Source: Bacillota bacterium | GTDB lineage: Bacteria; Bacillota; Bacilli; Alicyclobacillales; SLC66 | NCBI GenBank assembly: GCA_021785975.1 | Contig: JAJYOE010000004.1 | Location: forward strand, 1 to 56,397 | Length of the DNA: 56,397 bases | Direction of reading: 5' to 3' | Shown: positions 48,024-56,397 of the stretch, piece after piece | Layout: each line of letters begins with the position of its first letter | Numbering within the stretch: position 1 is the first letter of the stretch | Notes under the pieces: model-generated | The model's database searches: none | Seen by the model: only the letters and a program-made list of their open reading frames with translations | What the model was told of the DNA's origin: nothing | Position numbers and translations under genes: made by a program

Positions 48024-48875
48024 TTAAAAGCCCTGGTATGCGACGATTGCTTTTGCAAGCGCGGAGCCGAGTTTCGTGGAATCGCCTTTCGCCAACGACT
48101 CTGCCTGTTGCACCGATTCCGATAATTGATTTAATCGCTGCATCATCCCACTAGTTTGCGCACTTTGAGCATTCCCCGCCAATTTTACTTTTTGGATCTG
48201 GATAGTCACTGAAGGGTAGTTTTGAATCAGCGCCATGATTTGCGTGTAATCCTGAAACAAAGCTTGTTCAACAGTTTTCACTTGCGCATGTGACAAATAG
48301 GGAACTGCCTTTACTGATTGGTTTATGTTCATATTGGCAAGGTAAAAAGGCACTTCTGCTCGCGTCCACTTCACTTCTTCCATTTTCACTTGCGCAGGCG
48401 TCAATAGCGCAGCCAAGAGCACTTGATAGGGTGGCCTGGCGGTAACAAACGATGACACTCCGTTTGCCAAATTGGCCTTTACCTCCATCATGGCGCTACC
48501 TTTATTAGAATAAACCCCCTCAGATGCCACCCACACATGGATGGGTGGGAGAATGAGCAAGTGGTGGGTAGCCGAGAGCTGACTGATCGCCCCAAGCTCT
48601 GGTTGCATAAGTATTGTCGCAGGCACCACGCTCGCTTTTGAAGCTGTGAATGGTCGCCCTTGAATGGCAGCAGCTAGCGCCACTACGAACACCACGAAAA
48701 AGATAGCGACAATCCATTCAAATTTACCAATGCGAACCTTCCTCCTGAGAATTCTGGAAGGTCGTTTCACCGCCATTGGCATAGGAGTGATCAGCGATTG
48801 GTCCTCAGTAACTACCATCAAATCTTTTTCCTCGACCCGGTGCTCATCAAAACGAAAGGTCATGCGATACGCCAT
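48024..48875 (-). CDS. SpoIIB-position membrane protein with a degenerate SPOR-like segment
   Basis: 283 aa: cytosolic N-terminal region (1-50) rich in Arg and Lys, one transmembrane helix (about 52-72), then an outer soluble part. The stretch IHVWVASEGVYSNKGSAMMEVKANLANGV ... PPYQVLLAALLTPAQVKMEEV (about 112-168) fits the strand-helix-strand order of a SPOR domain, loosely. In Bacillus subtilis spoIIB sits at this place, beside maf. ATG at 48875, with AAGGTG 6 nt upstream. Probably the spoIIB counterpart; inference. Confidence 0.6.
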   Translation of the reverse strand: MAYRMTFRFDEHRVEEKDLMVVTEDQSLITPMPMAVKRPSRILRRKVRIGKFEWIVAIFFVVFVVALAAAIQGRPFTASKASVVPATILMQPELGAISQLSATHHLLILPPIHVWVASEGVYSNKGSAMMEVKANLANGVSSFVTARPPYQVLLAALLTPAQVKMEEVKWTRAEVPFYLANMNINQSVKAVPYLSHAQVKTVEQALFQDYTQIMALIQNYPSVTIQIQKVKLAGNAQSAQTSGMMQRLNQLSESVQQAESLAKGDSTKLGSALAKAIVAYQGF

Positions 48876-48908
48876 CTCTCTCACCTTTTTTTCGTCATTA
48901 TTTACTAG

Positions 48909-48937
48909 AAACTATGAAGCACCAGGCGAATCTATGA
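48909..48937 (-). promoter_or_regulatory. Candidate sigma-E-type promoter before the SpoIIB-position gene
   Basis: Minus strand TCATAGA (48931-48937), 14 nt, CATAGTTT (48909-48916), 34 bp before the gene. It matches the spoIVFA layout. Confidence 0.4.
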
Positions 48938-49003
48938 AATGGCTGAACAAAAAAAGCATGAGACACTCCGATCGTTCATACCATGTGGACAAGGAGGGCG
49001 ATG

Positions 49004-50191
49004 ATGGCTGATTCCGCATGGTTATTGAGCGCCATTTTCAGTCTTGCATTTGTCGTACCGATGCTTGCATCTGGCATCTCCAAGTTAAGGATTCCCACTG
49101 CCGTTCTAGAAATTCTTGCCGGCATTGCACTAGGACGCTCGGGGATTAATCTATTGCACGTTCCGGATTGGTTGCATTCGGTGACTGATTGGGGACTTTT
49201 GAATCTACTTTTTTTATCTGGAATGGAATTGCGGTTTTCTAAAAGAACACATACCGAAACGCAAGATCCCTCTTCGCTCTCCCCGATAATAGGCGCCATT
49301 TTGTATACCTCAGCCACCTTCGCAGTGGCACTGATGATGAGCCGCTTCTTCGCATCGCTTCACATCACGAAAAATCCGAACCTCACGGCGCTGATGTTCG
49401 CCACTACCTCGCTTGGCATTGTCATGCCCACCTTAAATGATGCGGACTTACTTGAAAAACCATTTGGTCAGATGCTTCTCTTATCTGCATTTATGGCAGA
49501 TTTTTTGACGGTATTTAGCAGCGGACTGATTCTTGGAAACCTCACGTGGAGAACAGGCGGACTGGCCATTTCGGTAATATTGGGAGTAGCGGCGCTGTTT
49601 TTTGGGTTAGGGAAATGGCTGTTGCGTCGCCTTCGTTTGACACGCCCGATCATCAAGCGCTCAGAGCTCGGTGTGCGAGGGGCCTTTGCGGTCATGGCGG
49701 TATTTGGATTTTTAGCTACATGGCTTGGTGCGGAAGTCATGTTGGGGGGATTTGTAGGTGGAGTCACCTGTTCGCTCCTTGCAGGAAATGAGCACGATGC
49801 ACTGAGAAAAAAAATAGAAACGATCAGCTACGCTTTGTTTCTCCCTGTTTTTTTTATTTCTGTGGGACTGGAATTAGACTTACATTCACTGCACGAAAGG
49901 ACTTTTCTCCTTCGCATTCCCTTTTACCTCATTGCTGCACTACTGGTAAAACTGATCGCCGCATTCGTCTGGAAGCCTTTTTTTCCTACATCTCGCATTG
50001 TTGCGGCCGGCTGGTTGATGTCTACTCGCTTCACGCTCGTCATTGCACTCGCACTGGTCGCTGGAGAATCCCATCTGATGAGCGGCACAGAGATCAGCAC
50101 CTGGACGGTCACAGCACTGCTTACGGTATTTCTTTCCCCGTGGCTGTTTAACCTGACGCTGAATGAAGGTACAAAAAAAGGCGGGACGTAA
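49004..50191 (+). CDS. Cation/proton antiporter, CPA2 (Kef/NapA-like), no RCK domain
   Basis: 395 aa with about 12 hydrophobic helices. RIPTAVLEILAGIALGRSGINLL opens the first inverted repeat and LPVFFISVGLELDL is the typical later motif. There is no C-terminal RCK/TrkA-N domain. Likely exchanges Na or K for protons; substrate unknown. ATG 49004 (AAGGAGG, 6 nt). It is the only plus-strand gene in this part and its 3' end overlaps the ytxJ terminator. Confidence 0.85.
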   Translation: MADSAWLLSAIFSLAFVVPMLASGISKLRIPTAVLEILAGIALGRSGINLLHVPDWLHSVTDWGLLNLLFLSGMELRFSKRTHTETQDPSSLSPIIGAILYTSATFAVALMMSRFFASLHITKNPNLTALMFATTSLGIVMPTLNDADLLEKPFGQMLLLSAFMADFLTVFSSGLILGNLTWRTGGLAISVILGVAALFFGLGKWLLRRLRLTRPIIKRSELGVRGAFAVMAVFGFLATWLGAEVMLGGFVGGVTCSLLAGNEHDALRKKIETISYALFLPVFFISVGLELDLHSLHERTFLLRIPFYLIAALLVKLIAAFVWKPFFPTSRIVAAGWLMSTRFTLVIALALVAGESHLMSGTEISTWTVTALLTVFLSPWLFNLTLNEGTKKGGT

Positions 50192-50197
50192 CCCGCC
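50173..50197 (-). terminator. Terminator after ytxJ
   Basis: Minus strand: GGCGGG (50192-50197) pairs with CCCGCC (50180-50185), followed by TTTTTTT. It overlaps the last codons of the convergent antiporter gene. Confidence 0.85.
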
Positions 50198-50250
50198 GCA
50201 ATGCTTACTAAAGCAACGCTTACTAAAAGATCGCATTTACGCCAGTTCAC

Positions 50251-50580
50251 TTACATCAAGCGTTTGATGGCATCTTCAAGATTCGCTTTGGTGATGTCGT
50301 AATGGGACGTGTTCCACACAGGATGATTTTCTTTCATCATGATCACCTGTGGGGACGCGTGAGTAATGGACAAATCCCCTGCCATTTGCAACGATAAAGG
50401 CCGCGATTCAATCACCTTGACAAGCACAATCGGCAATTTGTCCTCTTTTGCAAATTCGCTTACTTCTTGAAACGCTTTGGCGCTGATGGGGCACGTGGTG
50501 CTGTGTTTAAAAATGATGTAATTTCCATGCGTTGATGCGGCTTGTTCTTCCCATTCTGCAAGCGTGGTCACTTCGATCAC
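50251..50580 (-). CDS. ytxJ: YtxJ, bacillithiol-system thioredoxin-like protein
   Basis: 109 aa, thioredoxin-like fold, single-cysteine motif TTCPIS (Cys30) as in the bacilliredoxin-related YtxJ family. Presence implies bacillithiol chemistry in this organism. GTG start (AGGAG, 9-10 nt upstream). Alone in its own short unit with terminators on both sides. Confidence 0.88.
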   Translation of the reverse strand: MIEVTTLAEWEEQAASTHGNYIIFKHSTTCPISAKAFQEVSEFAKEDKLPIVLVKVIESRPLSLQMAGDLSITHASPQVIMMKENHPVWNTSHYDITKANLEDAIKRLM

Positions 50581-50607
50581 GATGATTCTCTCCTCTTCTT
50601 TTCAGAT

Positions 50608-50631
50608 AAAAAAGGGGAGCACATGGCTCCC
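50608..50631 (-). terminator. Terminator after the 3D-domain gene
   Basis: Minus strand: GGGAGC (50626-50631) pairs with GCTCCC (50615-50620), followed by CTTTTTTATC. It lies between the 3D-domain gene and ytxJ. Confidence 0.85.
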
Positions 50632-50691
50632 ACCGTCTATTGGCGCTGTCGATTCTTGTGTTTGCTCACTTATGGCAACGTTTTGGCCAAA

Positions 50692-51672
50692 CTAATTTTT
50701 AAGTATGTACACTTTGACAAGTTGTCGGCCAAAATCTATCGCTTGTTGGTAGGAGTTAAAACACAAATCGATGCGATACCCCTGAATTGCTCCCCCCGTG
50801 TCATTGGCAATGGCAAATCCATAACCGGGTATATACAGCTTGGTACCAAGTGGTATAACACTTGGATCGACGGCGACATCGCCGTATTCGGCCGGTGCGC
50901 CAGTCGCGGTGTGACCCCCTGGATTCGCGTAAGCAGTGGCAACTACGGTGAGCACTTCATTCGCGACGATTGACGAATTACTACGCGACGCGGTGACGGG
51001 GGCTGGTTGTGCCGTTCCCACATCCACTATTTGACTGACCGGTTGTTTGATGATATGACGTGTTCGGGCTTTTTTTACCAATCTACCGTTAACATATTCT
51101 TCTTTCGTGATGATCTTTGCCACTCCGTTCTGACCGTAACGCGCTACCACACTGACTCCGGATAGATAGGAACTCGTTGAATTTTGAATGGTAGTGTAAG
51201 GTATATTTTGCGTTTGCGTTACAGTTCGAGATTGGATATGGCGAATGACAATAGACATGCCATTCTTAATAAATTCCGTGAGCGGATGATTCAAGGAATC
51301 ATTAGCCTTCACACGGATGCCAAGGGCGCTAAGTAACCCTCCTACGGTAGGTTTTAACGAATGAACCACCCGAGGAGCTTTGGCACCATTGACGACCAAG
51401 ACTGTTTTTGCTTTCTGAACAAAAATATGCATATTGCTTTCTAGTTGCGTGCCTCGGTCTGGTTCAACCAAATCATAGCCCGTTGTACGGATGCCAATTT
51501 GACCCAAAAATGCACCTACCGTCTCACCGGCAAATGTGCCTTTGTGAAAGGTATGGCCGTCAACCGACACCTCAACGGACTTGTATGAGCTCATCCCTGT
51601 CGCAAGCACCAGTGATACCACTGCCGCTCCAATCAGGGGCAACCCATACCTTATTCGGCGGAACTTCCGCAC
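50692..51672 (-). CDS. Cell-wall 3D-domain protein with DUF348 repeats and G5-like domain
   Basis: 326 aa resembling YabE-type resuscitation/stationary wall lytic enzymes. A signal anchor (about 8-27) is followed by two ubiquitin-like DUF348 repeats (about 30-95 and 87-145), a G5-like segment (about 140-205, KIITKEEYVNGRLVKK), a short Pro/Ser linker, and a C-terminal 3D domain with VVATAYA, VDPSVIPLGTKLYIPGYG and NDTGGAIQGYRIDL. Probably a peptidoglycan-cutting enzyme. GTG start. Confidence 0.87.
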   Translation of the reverse strand: MRKFRRIRYGLPLIGAAVVSLVLATGMSSYKSVEVSVDGHTFHKGTFAGETVGAFLGQIGIRTTGYDLVEPDRGTQLESNMHIFVQKAKTVLVVNGAKAPRVVHSLKPTVGGLLSALGIRVKANDSLNHPLTEFIKNGMSIVIRHIQSRTVTQTQNIPYTTIQNSTSSYLSGVSVVARYGQNGVAKIITKEEYVNGRLVKKARTRHIIKQPVSQIVDVGTAQPAPVTASRSNSSIVANEVLTVVATAYANPGGHTATGAPAEYGDVAVDPSVIPLGTKLYIPGYGFAIANDTGGAIQGYRIDLCFNSYQQAIDFGRQLVKVYILKN

Positions 51673-51756
51673 TCAACCACCTCTTTTCACGTATTTGAGC
51701 AATACGGAAAAGGGGCAAAGCATCAGACAGCGCCTACTGTCTTAAAACTAAATCGT

Positions 51757-51785
51757 AGTATAGCCTTTGAGATGGCGAAAAACAA
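51757..51785 (-). promoter_or_regulatory. Candidate sigma-A promoter of the 3D-domain gene
   Basis: Minus strand TTGTTT (51780-51785), 17 nt, TATACT (51757-51762), 85 bp before the gene start. A GACAG/CTGTC hairpin lies in the leader. Confidence 0.55.
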
Positions 51786-51808
51786 TGGGCAAAAATGGAA
51801 GGGCAACA

Positions 51809-52732
51809 CTAATGCTGAGCAAACCAAGCGACGATATCCTGTAATACCTCATCCCGAATCGCTTCATTGAGGATCTCGTGCCTGGAATTCGGATATAATT
51901 TGTATTCGACATTAGCGATGGAATAATTTTTATATAAATTGACGAGTGCTATTACCCCTTTGCCAAACTCCCCCACCGGGTCTTTGTCTCCGGAAAGGAT
52001 GTAGATCGGCAGTTGTTTAGGAATGTTGCGGAGCGCTTGCGGTTTATGGATAGCTTTTAATCCTTTTAAAAAATCGCGAAACGATCCTGCGGAAAGTATT
52101 GCTCCGCATAGCGGATCCTGTATGTATTTGTCGACCTCAGCTACATCTTTACTGAGCCAGTCAAAATCTGTCCGATTTGGTTGGAAACGCTTATTGTAAC
52201 TGCCAAAACTCAGTTGATTCAGCATATTACTCTGAAACTGCTCTCCTCGCCTTTTTGCGATGCGACTCGACAAAAATATACCAAAGTTGACCATCGAATT
52301 GACTCTGCCATTTGACCCGCTGAGAATGACGCCACTTAACCGTTCCCCGTGCAGTTCAATGTAACGCTGTGCCACAAACGAACCCATGCTGTGTCCAAAC
52401 AAATACATGGGTAATTGAGGGAATTCTTCGTTCATTTCGGTGAAAAGCTGATCCACATTAGCCACTAAGCTTTCAAAACCGTCATTGCCAAGATAGCCAA
52501 GTGTATTGGTGGACTTCCCTGTGATTCCATGTCCCCGGTGATCGATCGAATAAGTAGCGTAACCGTTATCGGTCAATACTTTTGCAAAATGCTCATAGCG
52601 AAGCGAATGTTCGCCCATCCCATGAACAATTTGCACCAGACCTTTCACCGACTCCCTAAGATCGGGCATCCATTTGTGCACATAATTTTTGATGTTATCT
52701 TTATCATCAAAATAAGATTGGTCGTAACGCAT
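51809..52732 (-). CDS. Alpha/beta hydrolase, monoglyceride-lipase/lysophospholipase-like
   Basis: 307 aa. VQIVHGMGEHSLRYEHFAKVL and RGHGITGK are typical of the lysophospholipase group, nucleophile in GHSMGSF, acid in ILSGDKDPVGEF, histidine in PNSRHEILNE. Likely acts on lipid esters; substrate not known. ATG 52732 with GGAGGGG 5 nt upstream; a longer frame is less likely. Confidence 0.86.
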   Translation of the reverse strand: MRYDQSYFDDKDNIKNYVHKWMPDLRESVKGLVQIVHGMGEHSLRYEHFAKVLTDNGYATYSIDHRGHGITGKSTNTLGYLGNDGFESLVANVDQLFTEMNEEFPQLPMYLFGHSMGSFVAQRYIELHGERLSGVILSGSNGRVNSMVNFGIFLSSRIAKRRGEQFQSNMLNQLSFGSYNKRFQPNRTDFDWLSKDVAEVDKYIQDPLCGAILSAGSFRDFLKGLKAIHKPQALRNIPKQLPIYILSGDKDPVGEFGKGVIALVNLYKNYSIANVEYKLYPNSRHEILNEAIRDEVLQDIVAWFAQH

Positions 52733-52794
52733 CGAATCCCCTCCAAAATGCATTTTTCTCAAGGTTTGGCATTCGGTGGATATACACTAGAATA

Positions 52795-53820
52795 CTATAT
52801 AGACTTTTCAAAATATTGTAATGCGGATTCCTCTAAAATCCCATCGGCAATCATTTCCTTAACATGCATTTCCATGGTATGCATTCCCATCGTGCGATTG
52901 GTTTGCAAAATAGAGCGAATTTGATGAGTTTTTTCCGTTCGAATCAAATTGCTAACCGCCGTGTTATTAATCAGGATCTCCAGCGCCGCGATACGCCCCA
53001 CTCCAGATTTTTTGCGAAATAAGCGTTGAGAAATAACGCCTAGTAACAGTGAAGCAAGTTGCAAACGGACTTGTCCCTGTTGAGAAGAGGGAAATACATC
53101 GACTATTCGGTCAATTGTTTGCACTGTATCGCGAGTATGTAACGACGCGAGCACCAGATGGCCTGTCTCTGCTGCAGTAATGGCCGTGCTGATCGTCTCG
53201 AGATCACGCATTTCACCAACAAGAATTATATCGGGATCCTGGCGCAACGCAGCACGCAGTGCCATCGCAAAGCTTTGAGAATCAAGACCGATTTCGCGCT
53301 GGTTGACAATCGACTTCTGATTTCGATGCGTATATTCGATAGGATCTTCTAGAGTGATAATATGACGATGTCGAGTAGCATTAATGTGTTGAATCATAGC
53401 GGCTAAAGTAGTGGACTTCCCGCTTCCAGTCGGGCCAGTTACCAGCACCAGACCATATTCTTTCTCTGCGATATTACACAAGACCTTAGGTAAATTCAAT
53501 TCGTCCCATGTTGGCACGACGCTGCTGAGGAGCCGTGCTGCGATGGCGCAAGCTCCCTGTTGATGGTAAACATTAATGCGTAGCCTGGACATATCTGGTA
53601 CGCTAAAAGACAAATCAATTTCACCAGCACGCATGAACCTGTGCCACTGATTTTCTGTCATCAAAGATTTGGCCATTGCCTCTGTTTCAACCGATGTCAA
53701 TATATCGCCTTCGGGAAATAGATCGCCGTCAATTCGATATACAGGAGGTGAATTAACTGTAATATGAACATCAGAAGCGTTTTTAGCTTTAGCAATAGCG
53801 AATAGATCATAAATATCCAC
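52795..53820 (-). CDS. pilT: PilT, type IV pilus retraction ATPase
   Basis: 341 aa. Walker A GPTGSGKSTTLAAMI, Asp box TLEDPIE, Walker B IILVGEMRDLETI, His box ASLHTRD and the PilT-specific tail AVSNLIRTEKTHQIRSILQ ... GMHTMEMHV. GTG at 53820 with AGGAGC 6 nt upstream. PilT is rare in Gram-positive comG loci; here it sits beside comC, so the pilus could be retracted. Its own promoter is upstream. Confidence 0.92.
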   Translation of the reverse strand: MDIYDLFAIAKAKNASDVHITVNSPPVYRIDGDLFPEGDILTSVETEAMAKSLMTENQWHRFMRAGEIDLSFSVPDMSRLRINVYHQQGACAIAARLLSSVVPTWDELNLPKVLCNIAEKEYGLVLVTGPTGSGKSTTLAAMIQHINATRHRHIITLEDPIEYTHRNQKSIVNQREIGLDSQSFAMALRAALRQDPDIILVGEMRDLETISTAITAAETGHLVLASLHTRDTVQTIDRIVDVFPSSQQGQVRLQLASLLLGVISQRLFRKKSGVGRIAALEILINNTAVSNLIRTEKTHQIRSILQTNRTMGMHTMEMHVKEMIADGILEESALQYFEKSI

Positions 53821-53863
53821 TAAAAAGCTCCTTTTATTTATAAATGAAAAATTTATCAATTTT

Positions 53864-53893
53864 ATCATACCATGAAAAGCTAAATTTTCACAA
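53864..53893 (-). promoter_or_regulatory. Candidate sigma-A promoter of pilT
   Basis: Minus strand TTGTGA (53888-53893), 18 nt, TATGAT (53864-53869), in an AT-rich 136-bp gap. Confidence 0.5.
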
Positions 53894-53956
53894 TTATCTC
53901 TAGTCAACGTGCTAAATAGATTGTTGAGATGAATGGCACACTAATTCGTTCACCTA

Positions 53957-54724
53957 TTAGATCACATGGAGAATTAATAATTGATATGATTGCCATAATT
54001 GAGAACCATATAAAACAGTAATCACCACGCCGCCAGCAATAAAGGGGACAAAAGGAATGTGCTGACGTGGCTTTAATACCTTCATGAAACGCAAGACGAT
54101 TCCGATCAACGCTGCTATAAATGAAGCAAAAATCAGCGATTCTATCCCTTGCCCAGGTCCTAGGATAGCCCCGATAGAAACATACAATTTAGCATCACCA
54201 AGTCCCATGTTGCCTCGAGACAGAAGAAAGATCAAGAATAACACCGCAAAACAAGTAAGTGCACCGGTTACAGCCAGTTTCCAAGTCTGAATTCCCGACA
54301 AACCACTCAATAAAAAAACAATGATCGCTCCAGAATAACTTAAGACATTAGGTACTTTCATTGACGTGAGGTCCGTTCCCACTACCGCCATCAATAACAT
54401 CCAGAAAACCCACCAGGTTATCCGCTGCAAAGGAAGAATTGTATGTAACCCTGACCACAAAAAAAGTAGGGAGGTCGCAATTTCAAGCATAGGATAGCGA
54501 ATAGAAATCGGAGCACGGCAATATCGACATCGCCCTCGAAGTATAATCCAGGACAATACCGGTATAAGATCCCAGGGCCGTAGTTCATGATGACAAGAGG
54601 TACAATATGAACCTGGATGCACAATCGATTCATGGCGTGGCACCCTGTAGGCAACGACATTTAGAAAAGATCCAAACAATAAACCAAGGAGAGTAATGAC
54701 AGCTAGTTCGAACCCATTAATCAT
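53957..54724 (-). CDS. comC: Prepilin peptidase ComC/PilD
   Basis: 255-aa polytopic membrane aspartic protease, full length. N-terminal cytosolic loop with paired cysteines (CTSCHHELRPWDLIPVLSW and RCRYCRAPIS), and the catalytic GLGDAKLY in the later half. Cleaves prepilins such as ComGC and may N-methylate them (the cysteine domain supports this). It starts right after the murC stop. Confidence 0.94.
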   Translation of the reverse strand: MINGFELAVITLLGLLFGSFLNVVAYRVPRHESIVHPGSYCTSCHHELRPWDLIPVLSWIILRGRCRYCRAPISIRYPMLEIATSLLFLWSGLHTILPLQRITWWVFWMLLMAVVGTDLTSMKVPNVLSYSGAIIVFLLSGLSGIQTWKLAVTGALTCFAVLFLIFLLSRGNMGLGDAKLYVSIGAILGPGQGIESLIFASFIAALIGIVLRFMKVLKPRQHIPFVPFIAGGVVITVLYGSQLWQSYQLLILHVI

Positions 54725-56134
54725 TTAGCCCAACCTCGTCGACTCCGTCTCCAGTTGTTCTGCAAGCATTTTCCCCGCTTTCCAGATGTCGCCGGCCCCC
54801 ATGAAAAGCACAAGGTCTCCCGGTTTGATGCGCCCCCTCAAATACTCTACCACTTCTCCCTTGGTGGCACAAAATCTAGCTTCAGCGTTACTCTTTTGTT
54901 TCACTGCCTCCACTAGTCGCTTCGCGCTGACCCCCTCAATCGGACGCTCGCCAGCCGGTGAATAAATATCGACGATAATCACATCGTCTGCTCCGGAAAA
55001 AGCCTGTGCAAACGCTTCAAAAAGATGATAGGTACGCGTATAGCGCTGGGGTTGAAACACTGCCACTACGCGCTTTTTAGTCTCTTTAGCCGCGCGGATC
55101 ATCGCCTTGATCTCTGTGGGGTGATGGGCGTAATCGTCGACGAGGAGGATATCATCGCGATCATAGAGCACTTGAAAGCGCCGCAAGGCCCCGCGAAACT
55201 CTTTTAAAGCCTTCGCCGCCACCAAAAAATCAATGCCCACTTCGCTTGCCACCGCAATTGCCGCCATCGCATTGCCCACATTGTGCACACCGGGAATCAT
55301 CAGTTCCAGTTCCCCAAGGTACTGATAGTGGTGATAGATAGAGGACACGGTTCCATGTCCCACGAAGCGCACATTTTCAGCGCGGTAATCTGCCTCTTTT
55401 TGATGCAGGGAATACGTTTTGACTCGGGAATTCAAATCTGGAATAAGCCCCTCCACAATTTCGTCATCCATCGATGCGACGAGCAGACCGTCTTCCGGAA
55501 GCAAGGACACAAATTTCCGATAGGCCGCCACCAGATTGGCAAAGCTTCCTTGATAATGCTCGAGGTGGTCAGCTTCAATATTCGTCACCACTTCAATCAT
55601 GGGGTTGTAATTTAAAAACGACCCATCGCTCTCATCCGCTTCAGCCACAATGTAATTGCCTTTGCCCGCTTTGGCGCTCAAGTTAAAATTCGCAGAAATG
55701 CCGCCGACAAGGAACGTAGGATCTAACCCCGCCTGCTCAAGTACCCAGGCGACCATGGACGTGGTGGTGGTTTTCCCATGTGCGCCAGCTATCGCGATGC
55801 CATAGCCTTCTTTCATGAGCTCTGCCAGCATCTGTGAACGGTGAAGAACAGGTAACTCACGATCCCTTGCCGCCTGCAATTCTTCATTGTCACTTGTAAT
55901 AGCCGTCGAATACACCACCACATCGACCTCTTCAACATGACTTTTGTCATGGCCGAGGTACACACGGGCACCGCGCTCCTGGAGTTTTTTGGTATGATCA
56001 TGCTCTGCCACGTCAGACCCGCTGACAGGGAACCCTCGATCCAGCAAAATACTGGCGATCGCCCCCATGCCCGCACCACCGATTCCTATAAAATGGATGC
56101 GCAGCTTATTGTCCTTCATTTCCATGTTCGCCAC
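54725..56134 (-). CDS. murC: UDP-N-acetylmuramate-L-alanine ligase
   Basis: 469 aa, Mur ligase with N-terminal Rossmann motif GIGGAGMGAIASILLDRG, ATP loop GAHGKTTTTSMVAWVLE, and DDYAHHPTEIKAMI. Adds the first amino acid of the peptidoglycan stem peptide. The GTG at 56134 overlaps the folC end; an internal ATG three codons later is possible. Confidence 0.95.
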   Translation of the reverse strand: MANMEMKDNKLRIHFIGIGGAGMGAIASILLDRGFPVSGSDVAEHDHTKKLQERGARVYLGHDKSHVEEVDVVVYSTAITSDNEELQAARDRELPVLHRSQMLAELMKEGYGIAIAGAHGKTTTTSMVAWVLEQAGLDPTFLVGGISANFNLSAKAGKGNYIVAEADESDGSFLNYNPMIEVVTNIEADHLEHYQGSFANLVAAYRKFVSLLPEDGLLVASMDDEIVEGLIPDLNSRVKTYSLHQKEADYRAENVRFVGHGTVSSIYHHYQYLGELELMIPGVHNVGNAMAAIAVASEVGIDFLVAAKALKEFRGALRRFQVLYDRDDILLVDDYAHHPTEIKAMIRAAKETKKRVVAVFQPQRYTRTYHLFEAFAQAFSGADDVIIVDIYSPAGERPIEGVSAKRLVEAVKQKSNAEARFCATKGEVVEYLRGRIKPGDLVLFMGAGDIWKAGKMLAEQLETESTRLG

Positions 56135-56397
56135 GTTCCCTTTCCTGATTGTTCTTAGTAACCAAATACTTTCGAGCCTGCGCCACCGTGTAAAGAGAGC
56201 CTGTCACGAGGACGGAGCCAAAAATTCTTTCTCCCGACATCAAATCGGTTGAATCAACAGACGGCAACTTAATCCTTGATGCCGCATGTACTGCGGATTT
56301 TACCGCTTCTTCGACGCTTGCTACCCATTGCACCTCGACCGCCTGCCAAATAAAAGGACCGAGTCTTCTCTTTAGTTCTTCACTGCTTGCCGCCCGA
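56106..56397 (-). CDS. folC: Folylpolyglutamate synthase FolC, C-terminal fragment
   Basis: About 96 C-terminal residues run off the right edge. VLVTGSLYTVAQARKYL is the characteristic FolC C-terminal motif. It overlaps murC by 29 nt. FolC is the neighbour of comC in Bacillus subtilis; here murC comes between them. Confidence 0.85.
   Translation of the reverse strand, partial: RAASSEELKRRLGPFIWQAVEVQWVASVEEAVKSAVHAASRIKLPSVDSTDLMSGERIFGSVLVTGSLYTVAQARKYLVTKNNQERERGEHGNEGQ

Noticed and set aside
50692-51808. c-di-AMP (ydaO-type) riboswitch before the 3D-domain gene
   Set aside because: Such genes often carry one, but the leader lacks the conserved GGGGAACC-type core.

Overview
The window reads as one stretch of core chromosome from an endospore-forming Bacillota (class Bacilli). 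The evidence is a complete spoIIIAA-AH operon, spoIVFA/spoIVFB, a bacillithiol-linked YtxJ protein, ComG/ComC competence genes, an Asp23/AmaP pair, a tandem glycine riboswitch and L27 with a Prp-type cleavable leader. Moderate GC and gene order suggest an Alicyclobacillaceae-like lineage, but that placement is inference. No rRNA, tRNA, CRISPR array, prophage or insertion sequence was recognised. All but three genes (yqhH, yqhG and a cation/proton antiporter) lie on the minus strand, so most operons read from high to low coordinates.

Layout in coordinate order. 1-5.2 kb: recN (partial), argR, nadK, an unknown membrane protein, tlyA, dxs and a DUF1657 small protein. 5.3-9.7 kb: ispA, xseB, xseA, folD and a ferredoxin-NADP reductase. 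9.8-12.5 kb: a TsaD-like paralogue, nusB, a DUF2273 protein, amaP and asp23. 12.5-14.4 kb: accC and accB. 14.5-19.6 kb: spoIIIAH to spoIIIAA behind a sigma-E-like promoter. 19.9-25.3 kb: efp, aroQ and gcvPB-gcvPA-gcvT behind a glycine riboswitch. 25.3-27.8 kb (plus): the SNF2 helicase yqhH with yqhG. 27.8-31.2 kb: a DnaI-type helicase loader, asnB and aroK. 31.3-35.4 kb: a seven-gene comG (type IV pilus/competence) operon. 35.5-37.7 kb: a JAMM protein, a Nudix hydrolase and obgE. 37.8-40.5 kb: rpmA-prp-rplU and spoIVFB-spoIVFA. 40.7-47.9 kb: minD, minC, a PBP2-type transpeptidase, mreD-mreC-mreB, radC and maf. 48-56.4 kb: a SpoIIB-position membrane protein, an antiporter, ytxJ, a 3D-domain cell-wall protein, an alpha/beta hydrolase, pilT, the prepilin peptidase, murC and partial folC.

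The window joins two blocks that, from memory, are separate in Bacillus subtilis: recN to yqhG, and obg to folC. The cell-shape and division genes (mre, PBP2, min, murC), the engulfment and mother-cell signalling genes (spoIIIA, spoIVF, SpoIIB-like) and a scattered type IV pilus set (comG, comC/pilD, pilT) make functional groups. Three candidate sigma-E promoters with identical 14-nt spacers precede spoIIIAA, spoIVFA and the SpoIIB-position gene.

Points most worth a second look: comGF lacks a usable in-frame start and looks one base short; spo0B is missing between rpmA and obgE; the SpoIIB-position gene has a degenerate SPOR-like segment; a membrane-anchored protein beside nadK may have a nuclease-like core; a TsaD paralogue keeps its metal ligands; and an inverted repeat brackets the dxs -35 box. 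I found no clearly new multi-gene system; the best leads are single genes and sites. Starts were chosen by ribosome-binding-site spacing and often differ from the longest open frame.
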